Below, piece by piece: positions 1 to 6,674 of a stretch of DNA of 6,674 nt (positions are counted from its first letter, which is position 1; each line of letters begins with the position of its first letter). A program made the translations under genes and the position numbers. The stretch comes from Anaerolinea sp. Lineage in GTDB: Bacteria > Chloroflexota > Anaerolineae > Anaerolineales > Villigracilaceae. Location of the stretch: the NCBI GenBank assembly GCA_020720965.1, contig DYNS01000171.1:1-6674 (forward strand). The letters run 5' to 3'. The notes beneath the pieces are model-generated. The model worked only from the letters and a program-made list of their open reading frames with translations, was not told where the DNA came from and ran no database searches.

Positions 1-27
1 GCCGTAGATGTATAAACCGGACCCAAC

Positions 28-66
28 AAAAAGGGGCTGCCCCAAAGATGGGACAGCCCCTTTTTT
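28..66. terminator. Rho-independent terminator, probably bidirectional
   Basis: A 12-bp perfect stem (28-39 with 54-65) is followed by one C/A mismatch (40/53) and three more G-C pairs (41-43 with 50-52) closing a 6-nt loop (44-49). The outer stem is A/T and the inner stem is G/C-rich. There is a T run on the plus strand at 61-66, and the A run at 28-32 reads as a T run on the minus strand, so the hairpin can end transcription from either side. It lies about 15 nt beyond the TAG stop of the leftward gene ending at 81, so it most likely closes the panB unit. It may also serve a convergent gene to the left of the window. Confidence 0.9.
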
Positions 67-80
67 ATTTACCACTGCGC

Positions 81-1343
81 CTAACGGTGTAAATGCGGGG
101 CAGCAATAAAACTCAGCCCCTTTTCCGTCAGCGCCCAGGCGGTATGGTTACTCGCCGCCACCTTATCCATAAAATTCTGCTTCAGCGCCTCCCAATCGCC
201 GCTTGCAATCACTTCATCCTTCGCCCGGAAGTAATCCAACGCATCCGAGGGGTGCGCCCTCGCCCCGTCCACCTCCGGGTCGCCGCCCTCGTGCTTGGCG
301 GAGATGTTGGCAACCTGCCCGGCAATTTGCAGCAACTCCTCGCGCCGGTCATAGGGCTGCTTCACAATCGACTTCCACGTCTCGGTAATGTGATGCTCAA
401 AGCGCACCACCTCCTCAAACCCCAAAGAGCGGCGGAACTGCGCCGTCAGCGCCATCGTCTCGTTATGCACCGAGTTAGACCAGTTAAAACCAATCAGCGG
501 GCTGGAACCATCCTCCCGGCTAAACAACTTCGCCGCCATCAAAATCCACAGAGCATGGTAGGGGTTATCCGAGCCAAAGAAAACCGAAATCTTAAACTGA
601 ATATCCACTCCCAGGCGGTACAGCAAAAAGCCCAAAAGAATCGTCCCGGCGTTAAAGTTGAGAACATGCTGCACGCCGAATCTCGTGTAATAGTACAAAA
701 ACTCATCCAGCCAGCGCAGGGCATGTTCATCCGGTTCACCAATGCCACCAAAATACCCGGCAATCGTCTCCGGTCCGTTCAGGTGCGGGTTGGAGCCATC
801 CGTCCCTTTCGTATCCAGCGTTTCCACAAACGAAGCGCCGAGGATGTCCATTGCCGCCACAATGGCGGGCAGGTCGCCGTCTTCTTCGCTTTCCTTCATT
901 TTGCGGACGGCGATGAAGCGCCCCGGCACCAGCGAACGCTCCGCGAGGGCTTGTTCCGCCATTTCTCTCACCCAAGGGAAATATTGCAAAGCGGAAACTT
1001 CCAGGGTGACGGGGGATGCCTCGTTAAACGACATCTCCGCTGCTTTTGCTCCCAACACCCGCTGCCTGTATTCCGCTATGGAAGCGAATCTGCCGCTGTC
1101 GCGCTGTTCCAGCAGCCAGTGCAAATCTTGCAGGTGTGCGGGGTTACGGGCTTGCACCTGCTTTAGCAAATTCTCCAACTTACGCGCCTCGCGGTGTTGA
1201 GCGTTAATCTCCTGCGGCGTGCCATATTTTGCCACGACCGCCAAAAACTGATTGATGACCTCGGTTTGCGGGTTGAGCAGGGTGGCGTTAATCGCCTCCA
1301 GGCGGCTGCCGGGGATGGCGAGCATCTGACGCAGGTCACTCAT
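81..1343 (-). CDS. Conserved-looking protein of unknown function, translationally coupled to panB
   Basis: I do not recognise this 420-residue protein. Its start is the ATG at 1343-1341: AAGGAG lies 5 nt upstream and the ATG overlaps the panB stop as ATGA. A start 41 codons further upstream is open but runs inside panB. The N-terminal 100 residues are mainly charged helix. The rest alternates hydrophobic strands with polar clusters that look like active-site loops: DTKGTDGSNPHLNGPET (177-193), FNAG (230-233), FFGSDNPYHALW (255-266), FNWSNSVHNET (286-296), HHITETW (317-323) and NISAKHEGGDP (346-356). No signal peptide or cytoplasmic-membrane anchor is evident, although 234-242 is hydrophobic. 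Strand-loop-helix periodicity would suit an alpha/beta barrel-type enzyme, but that is a guess. Co-translation with PanB suggests a role in pantothenate/CoA supply or in one-carbon/2-oxoacid metabolism. Confidence is high that the gene is real and low for any function. Confidence 0.88.
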   Translation of the reverse strand: MSDLRQMLAIPGSRLEAINATLLNPQTEVINQFLAVVAKYGTPQEINAQHREARKLENLLKQVQARNPAHLQDLHWLLEQRDSGRFASIAEYRQRVLGAKAAEMSFNEASPVTLEVSALQYFPWVREMAEQALAERSLVPGRFIAVRKMKESEEDGDLPAIVAAMDILGASFVETLDTKGTDGSNPHLNGPETIAGYFGGIGEPDEHALRWLDEFLYYYTRFGVQHVLNFNAGTILLGFLLYRLGVDIQFKISVFFGSDNPYHALWILMAAKLFSREDGSSPLIGFNWSNSVHNETMALTAQFRRSLGFEEVVRFEHHITETWKSIVKQPYDRREELLQIAGQVANISAKHEGGDPEVDGARAHPSDALDYFRAKDEVIASGDWEALKQNFMDKVAASNHTAWALTEKGLSFIAAPHLHR

Positions 1344-2269
1344 TCTTGCTCCTTGACGATTTTGTTTTTCTTGCTCTTTTTGCGGGGTTTTTCTTCCGCT
1401 TCGGCGGCGGGCGGGTTGAGCATGGCTTGCAGGTCGGAAAATTCCTCGTCCTTCATGCCGAACCAATTTTCGGGCTGAGGAAATTGTTTGCCAATCACAT
1501 CGTCATGGTAGGCTTTCAGCCCGTTCAAAATCACCTCCCCGGCGTTGCCAAACACCTTTGCCATTTTGGGTCTAAAGCGCGGGTACAGGCCAAACATATC
1601 GTGATAGATGAGCAATTGCCCATGCGCTTCTGGTCCCGACCCCAAACTCATAATGAGACAGTTTTCTGCCTGCTCGGTGATGAGTTTGCACAACCGGTCT
1701 GGCACCATCTCCAGCAGAATCATAAAGGCTCCGGCTTTTTCCAGGGCTTTGGCATCGTCCAGAATCTTTTTTGCCAGCGCGGCAGATTTTCCCTGCACCT
1801 TGTACCCCCCCAGCGCAGAGACAGATTGTGGGGTTAGCCCCAAATGCCCAATGGCAGGGATGCCCGAATCCACAATGCCCTTAATCCGGTCTGCCATTGC
1901 CGCGCCGCCCTCCAATTTGATGGCATCGCAGCTGGCTTCTGCCATAAAACGCCCGGCGTTGCGGATGGCGCTTTCCACCGAGGGTTGGTAACTCATGTAA
2001 GGCATGTCGCCCACGATGAAGGCGGTTGGCGCGCCGCGCCGCACTGCCTGGCTATGCCGAATCATGTCCTCCATCGTCACCGGCAGGGTGCTGTCGTAGC
2101 CCAGCATGGTCATCCCCAGGCTGTCTCCCACCAGAATCATCTCAATTCCGGCTTGCTCTTGCAGGTAGGCGGTTGGGTAGTCGTAACAGGTCAACCAGGT
2201 GATGGGTTCGTTGCGGGCGGCTTTGTCGAACAAGTAGGGCAGGGTAATCTTCTTTCTTGCTTCTGTCAT
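1340..2269 (-). CDS. panB: 3-methyl-2-oxobutanoate hydroxymethyltransferase (ketopantoate hydroxymethyltransferase, PanB)
   Basis: PanB transfers a hydroxymethyl group from 5,10-methylenetetrahydrofolate to 2-oxoisovalerate, giving ketopantoate, the committed step of pantothenate and CoA synthesis in the cytoplasm. The 309-residue product shows the family's barrel motifs in order: TCYDYPTA (27-34), VGDSLGMTMLGYDSTLPVT (47-65), GDMPYMSY (87-94), KLEGG (118-122), GHLGLTPQSV (141-150), GGYKVQG (154-160) and LLEMVP (185-190). Expected metal ligands D49, D88 and E120, substrate lysine K118 and catalytic E187 are all present. The usual IGIGAG loop reads MSLGSG here (207-212). The family is usually about 265 residues; the excess is a C-terminal Lys/Glu-rich tail (about 286-309). 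The ATG at 2269 is chosen because AAAGGAGA precedes it by 5 nt; an open extension of 34 codons upstream runs through the promoter. No panC, panD or panE is in the window. Confidence 0.97.
   Translation of the reverse strand: MTEARKKITLPYLFDKAARNEPITWLTCYDYPTAYLQEQAGIEMILVGDSLGMTMLGYDSTLPVTMEDMIRHSQAVRRGAPTAFIVGDMPYMSYQPSVESAIRNAGRFMAEASCDAIKLEGGAAMADRIKGIVDSGIPAIGHLGLTPQSVSALGGYKVQGKSAALAKKILDDAKALEKAGAFMILLEMVPDRLCKLITEQAENCLIMSLGSGPEAHGQLLIYHDMFGLYPRFRPKMAKVFGNAGEVILNGLKAYHDDVIGKQFPQPENWFGMKDEEFSDLQAMLNPPAAEAEEKPRKKSKKNKIVKEQE
1349..1354 (-). promoter_or_regulatory. Shine-Dalgarno site inside the end of panB
   Basis: On the minus strand this reads AAGGAG and sits 5 nt before the ATG at 1343. 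The same bases encode Lys-Glu in the last codons of panB, so ribosomes finishing panB are delivered onto the next start. This site fixes the start of the downstream gene at 1343. Confidence 0.85.
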
Positions 2270-2274
2270 GGCGC

Positions 2275-2282
2275 TCTCCTTT
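2275..2282 (-). promoter_or_regulatory. panB Shine-Dalgarno site
   Basis: On the minus strand this reads AAAGGAGA, 5 nt before the ATG at 2269. It decides the panB start against the longer open frame reaching to 2371, and leaves a short leader of about 30 nt from the predicted promoter. Confidence 0.85.
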
Positions 2283-2309
2283 GGCGAATGAGGGATAAGT
2301 TGCGTCTTT

Positions 2310-2339
2310 AGTATAGAGCAAATGAAAGCGCTAAGGCAA
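2310..2339 (-). promoter_or_regulatory. Predicted sigma-70-type promoter of the panB unit
   Basis: Minus strand: the -35 box TTGCCT (2339-2334) and the -10 box TATACT (2315-2310) are separated by 18 bp. Both are close to consensus, and transcription would start near 2303, giving a leader of about 30 nt before panB. A short palindrome, AGCGCT (2327-2332), lies in the spacer. The prediction is by inspection only. Confidence 0.6.
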
Positions 2340-2382
2340 CTGCGGGAATACCTTTGGCGCAGTCCCTGCATAGCCTAAATAA

Positions 2383-2433
2383 TGGTTTCCTGATAAAATA
2401 GTTGCAATAAGAAACTATTCTCTTGGGAAACTA
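2383..2433. promoter_or_regulatory. Candidate MarR operator cluster
   Basis: Related half-sites occur four times in about 50 bp. Two are on the minus strand: GGAAACCA (2390-2383) and GCAACTA (2405-2399). Two are on the plus strand: GAAACTA (2411-2417) and GGAAACTA (2426-2433). The two inner half-sites form an imperfect palindrome at 2398-2418, with 7 of 8 positions paired around a 5-nt centre. The two plus-strand GAAACTA copies are 16 bp apart. The palindrome covers the expected transcription start of marR, where a MarR dimer would block initiation. Family knowledge says MarR proteins often bind 16-20-bp palindromes in their own promoters; the assignment here is inferred. Confidence 0.5.
2391..2399 (+). 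promoter_or_regulatory. Predicted extended -10 promoter of the marR-ABC operon
   Basis: TGATAAAAT fits the extended -10 form TGn followed by a TATAAT-like hexamer (TAAAAT, 2394-2399). The region about 17 bp upstream (2371-2376) has no convincing -35, which extended -10 promoters can tolerate. Transcription would begin near 2406, inside the candidate operator palindrome, leaving a leader of about 44 nt. Confidence 0.45.
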
Positions 2434-2437
2434 CTAT

Positions 2438-2444
2438 AAAGGAG
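2438..2444 (+). promoter_or_regulatory. marR Shine-Dalgarno site
   Basis: AAAGGAG stands 5 nt before the ATG at 2450. It selects this ATG over an in-frame TTG at 2423, which lies in the operator region and has no such site. Confidence 0.85.
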
Positions 2445-2449
2445 CCTGC

Positions 2450-2890
2450 ATGACCCATTCCGAATTATTGGAAAAATACTGGGAAAGCATCCCCCCCGCC
2501 TGGTTTCAGACCCGCGCCTACATCCGGCGCATGGCGGCAGAGCATGTGGGGCTGACGGTGGAGCAGTTTCAGGTTTTGCGGCGCATTCGCCGCTTTGGCA
2601 GCGTCAGCGCCCTGGCAGAAGAAAGCCGCAGCAGCCGCTCCTCGGTGAGCAAAGCGGTGGATGCCCTGGTGAACAAGGGCTTTGTCACCCGCGCCACCGA
2701 TGAAGAAGACCGCCGTCACATTCACCTTGCCCTCACCGAAAGCGGCAACCTCGCCCTGCAAACCATCTACGCCCAAACCGGAGCCTGGCTGGCAGAAAAG
2801 TTCGCCGCCCTCACCCCGGCAGAAGCCCAAACCCTCTCCCTCAGCATGGACTTGCTGGAAAAAATCTTTGACCCCTCTCACCCAAAATGA
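2450..2890 (+). CDS. MarR-family winged helix-turn-helix transcriptional regulator
   Basis: This 146-residue protein has the usual MarR length and layout. N-terminal helices (about 1-33) and C-terminal helices (about 98-140) should form the dimer interface. Between them is a winged helix: LTVEQFQVLRRI (35-46), SVSALAEES (51-59), a recognition helix around SSVSKAVDALVNKGFV (64-79), and a wing carrying the family-typical DEEDRRHIHLALTESG (84-99). It is probably a dimeric repressor released by small ligands. The gene is first in an operon and its TGA overlaps the ATG of the exporter gene (ATGA, 2887-2890), a common arrangement for a drug-responsive repressor that controls its own efflux pump. 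Candidate operator sites lie just upstream. The family call is firm; repression, ligand and target are inferred. Confidence 0.96.
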   Translation: MTHSELLEKYWESIPPAWFQTRAYIRRMAAEHVGLTVEQFQVLRRIRRFGSVSALAEESRSSRSSVSKAVDALVNKGFVTRATDEEDRRHIHLALTESGNLALQTIYAQTGAWLAEKFAALTPAEAQTLSLSMDLLEKIFDPSHPK

Positions 2891-4617
2891 AAACACACCC
2901 CATCTTTCGGCTTAACTTTGTCATTCGCCCTTACCTGGGCAAAATTGGGCTGGCAAGCCTTAACCTGCTAATCCTCACCGGCTTAAGTCTCTACGTCCCC
3001 CGCGTTTTGCGGAATGTGATAGACGAGGGGCTTGCCAATTCCGACTCGGATTTTTTGGCGCGTTCTGCCCTGCTACTGTTGGGTTTGGGGCTGCTTACCG
3101 CCGCCCTCTCCGGCATTCAACGCTATGTGGTGGAGTGGATTGCCGCCCACATCGGTTATGACCTGCGGAACAAAATTTATGACCATATTCAGCATCTTTC
3201 CTTTTCGTTTCACGACCATTCTCAAACCGGGCAACTCATCTCCCGCTGTATTGAAGATGTGCGGGCTGTGCAGAACTTTTTTGGCGGCTCGGTGGTGGAA
3301 CTGGCGCAGCTCATCTTTTTGACGGTGGGCGCGGTGTGGGTGATGTTGGCGGCGAATGTGCCGCTTACCCTCATTGGCATGTTGCCCATCTTCCCCATGG
3401 TCTGGATGACCTTTGAGTTTGGCAAGCGCATTACCGCCATGTTCTTCAAGGTGGATAACGTCCTGGGCGACCTTTCTGCCCGCCTGCAAGAGAATGTGAG
3501 CGGCGTGCAGGTGATACGCGCCTTTGCCCGCGAACAATACGAAATGGAACGCTTTGACGAAACCAACCGAGCCTATTACGATGCCCGCGTGCAGGTGATT
3601 GGAACCTGGGCAAAGGTGATGCCCAGCACAGACTTCCTCGTCACCCTTTGCACCATCCTCATTTTATGGTTTGGCGGGCAGCTGGCGCTGCAAGGCGAAA
3701 TTAGCGTGGGCGAATTGGTGGCGTTTAATGCCTATGTTCTCATGCTCGCCGCCCCCGCCCAGCAACTCACTCACCTCGTCAACGCCGCCGGGGAGGCAAG
3801 CGCCGGGGCAAAGCGCGTGCTGGAAGTGCTGGATACCGCCCCAGAGATTGAAAGCCCTGCCGGGGCGGTGGAACTGCCCGTTTTGCAGGGCGCGGTCGAG
3901 TTCCGGGAGGTGGGTTTGAAATACCTGGACGAGAAGAAAGATTCCCTCAGCGGAATCAACCTGCGGGTGCAGCCCAATCAACTCATCGCCCTCATGGGCG
4001 CAACCGGCAGCGGAAAAACCTCCCTCGTCAACTTAATCCCCCGCTTTTACGATGTCTCCTCCGGCGTGGTGCTGGTGGACGGGGTGGACGTGCGCCAGGC
4101 AGAACTGACCAGCCTGCGCCGTCAGATTGGGATTGTGCTGCAAACCTCCCTGCTCTTTTCCGATACGGTTCGCGCCAACATCGCCTATGGCAGACCAGAC
4201 GCTACCGAAGAAGAAATTTTTGCCGCCGCCCGCGCCGCCCAGGCGCACGACTTTATTACCGGCTTTGCCGAGGGTTATAACACCCTGGTCGGCGAGCGCG
4301 GCGTTACCCTTAGCGGCGGGCAGCGTCAGCGAATTGCCATTGCTCGCGCCCTGTTGCTGAACCCGCGCATTCTCATTTTGGACGATTCCACCTCCAGCGT
4401 GGATACCCAAACCGAGGCGCTCATCCAACAAGCCCTGGATACCCTCATGGAGGGACGCACAACCTTTGTCATTGCTCACCGCCTCAGCACCGTCCGCCGC
4501 GCCGATTTGATTGTGGTGATGGACAAAGGGCGGATTGTGGAAACCGGAACCCATGCCGACCTGCTGGCTTTGGGCGGCTTGTACAAACAAATTCATGACC
4601 TGCAACTTGCCCAATAA
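2887..4617 (+). CDS. ABC exporter half-transporter with degenerate ATP site (heterodimer subunit 1)
   Basis: This is a 576-residue type IV (MsbA/LmrA-like) half-transporter. About six membrane helices lie in the first 310 residues (roughly 17-37, 57-77, 134-155, 158-177, 249-267, 275-292), followed by a nucleotide-binding domain. The domain has A-loop Y346, Walker A GATGSGKTS (371-379), Q-loop Q419, signature LSGGQ (475-479), Walker B ILILD (495-499), D-loop SSVD (503-506) and switch H531. The position after Walker B, normally the catalytic Glu, is Asp (D500, codon 4384-4386). This is the family pattern for the non-hydrolysing half of a heterodimer. The ATG overlaps the marR stop and has no Shine-Dalgarno sequence, so translation probably depends on coupling. 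It pairs with the next gene. The likely substrate class is drugs or lipids; nothing in the sequence settles it. Confidence 0.97.
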   Translation: MKTHPIFRLNFVIRPYLGKIGLASLNLLILTGLSLYVPRVLRNVIDEGLANSDSDFLARSALLLLGLGLLTAALSGIQRYVVEWIAAHIGYDLRNKIYDHIQHLSFSFHDHSQTGQLISRCIEDVRAVQNFFGGSVVELAQLIFLTVGAVWVMLAANVPLTLIGMLPIFPMVWMTFEFGKRITAMFFKVDNVLGDLSARLQENVSGVQVIRAFAREQYEMERFDETNRAYYDARVQVIGTWAKVMPSTDFLVTLCTILILWFGGQLALQGEISVGELVAFNAYVLMLAAPAQQLTHLVNAAGEASAGAKRVLEVLDTAPEIESPAGAVELPVLQGAVEFREVGLKYLDEKKDSLSGINLRVQPNQLIALMGATGSGKTSLVNLIPRFYDVSSGVVLVDGVDVRQAELTSLRRQIGIVLQTSLLFSDTVRANIAYGRPDATEEEIFAAARAAQAHDFITGFAEGYNTLVGERGVTLSGGQRQRIAIARALLLNPRILILDDSTSSVDTQTEALIQQALDTLMEGRTTFVIAHRLSTVRRADLIVVMDKGRIVETGTHADLLALGGLYKQIHDLQLAQ

Positions 4618-4626
4618 GGCTCTTTT

Positions 4627-6435
<1,809 letters not shown>

Positions 6436-6452
6436 GCATCCCCCCGCATCTG

Positions 6453-6461
6453 TGCTATGAT
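6453..6461 (+). promoter_or_regulatory. Possible extended -10 promoter for the gene at 6495
   Basis: TGCTATGAT matches TGn followed by a TATAAT-like hexamer (TATGAT, 6456-6461). The sequence 17 bp upstream (TAAGCA, 6433-6438) is a poor -35. Transcription would start near 6468, about 27 nt before the ATG. No terminator hairpin is visible between 6436 and 6494, so the next gene could also be read through from the ABC operon. Confidence 0.4.
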
Positions 6462-6494
6462 TTGGGCGAAATCTCCCCTTTTGTGGTTTCTCCC

Positions 6495-6674
6495 ATGTCT
6501 CAAACCAGCGATGATAGCCAAAAACACATCCTTTTCGGCATAATCGGGCTTGCCTTGCTCGTCCTGTTGGGCTTTGGCGGGGTGGGTTGGTACGCCTTTC
6601 AAAAAAAGGCAGCCCAGCCCCCCCCCCTGCCAACGGTCATCCTGCCCAGCCCCGCCCCAACCGCCTCTGCCACC
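6495..6674 (+). CDS. Membrane-anchored protein with proline-rich linker, 3' end outside the window
   Basis: The open frame runs to the window edge and shows 60 residues. It has a short polar N-terminus (1-10), one strongly hydrophobic segment (about 12-35, starting HILFGIIGLALLVLL) and then KK. A Pro/Ala/Ser/Thr-rich stretch follows (about 39-60, with PPPLPTVILPSPAPTASAT). This layout is a signal anchor or uncleaved signal peptide followed by a flexible linker, usually leading to an outward-facing domain; that domain is off the window. The ATG has no clear Shine-Dalgarno sequence, and in-frame GTG (6483) and TTG (6462) are alternative starts. Coding content is supported by the anchor-linker pattern rather than by any recognised family. 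Function is unknown. Confidence 0.7.
   Translation, partial: MSQTSDDSQKHILFGIIGLALLVLLGFGGVGWYAFQKKAAQPPPLPTVILPSPAPTASAT

Noticed and set aside
1..27. Sequence left of the terminator
   Set aside because: It is too short to assign. It could be the 3' end of a convergent gene or an untranslated tail, but nothing in 27 nt supports either.
93..1166. 357-codon open frame on the plus strand, opposite the panB partner gene
   Set aside because: It lies fully antisense to a gene with a good ribosome site and operon context. Its product is Arg/His-rich with no domain pattern, typical of the complement of GC-rich coding DNA.
1344..1466. Longer N-terminus (41 codons) for the panB partner gene
   Set aside because: It would lie wholly inside panB. 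The internal ATG at 1343 has AAGGAG at ideal spacing and the ATGA overlap.
2340..2370. Short inverted repeats between the two divergent promoters (CTGCG...CGCAG; TGCGGGA...TCCC-T-GCA)
   Set aside because: The stems are 5-7 bp, mutually exclusive and one is bulged. There is no T tract or link to either leader transcript, so this is compatible with chance.
2270..2371. Longer N-terminus (34 codons) for panB
   Set aside because: It would include the predicted promoter. Family PanB proteins begin near the MTEARKK start, which has a strong ribosome site.
6436..6494. Possible terminator after the second ABC gene
   Set aside because: Only a 3-bp GGG/CCC pairing precedes the short T run near 6479-6482; this is not a credible hairpin.

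Overview
The window looks like an ordinary chromosomal segment of a moderately GC-rich free-living bacterium. The gene styles fit an Anaerolineae-like member of the Chloroflexota: a marR-ABC-ABC cassette, a PanB with a lysine-rich tail, and a single-helix membrane protein with a Pro/Ala/Ser/Thr-rich linker. That lineage call is an inference from protein style. No rRNA, tRNA or marker gene confirms it, and no mobile element, CRISPR array or RNA gene is visible.

Layout: two divergent transcription units leave a roughly 180-bp control region (2270-2449), and a third gene begins at the right edge. Leftward (minus strand): a promoter at 2310-2339 drives panB (2269 to 1340, ketopantoate hydroxymethyltransferase). 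panB overlaps by 4 nt (ATGA) an unrecognised 420-residue protein (1343 to 81). This unit ends at a strong stem-loop with a T tract (28-66). Rightward (plus strand): a MarR-family regulator (2450-2890) overlaps by 4 nt (ATGA) the first ABC exporter half-transporter (2887-4617). After a 9-nt gap comes the second half-transporter (4627-6435). A new membrane-anchored protein starts at 6495 and is cut by the window edge.

How the genes work together: the two ABC proteins have complementary defects. The first has Asp in place of the catalytic Glu after Walker B but an intact LSGGQ. The second has the catalytic Glu but an LSVGQ signature. They should therefore form one heterodimeric exporter with one competent and one degenerate ATP site. 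The MarR protein probably represses its own operon through a cluster of GAAACTA-like half-sites around its promoter. The leftward unit makes ketopantoate for pantothenate/CoA synthesis, and its translationally coupled partner is the least explained element of the window.
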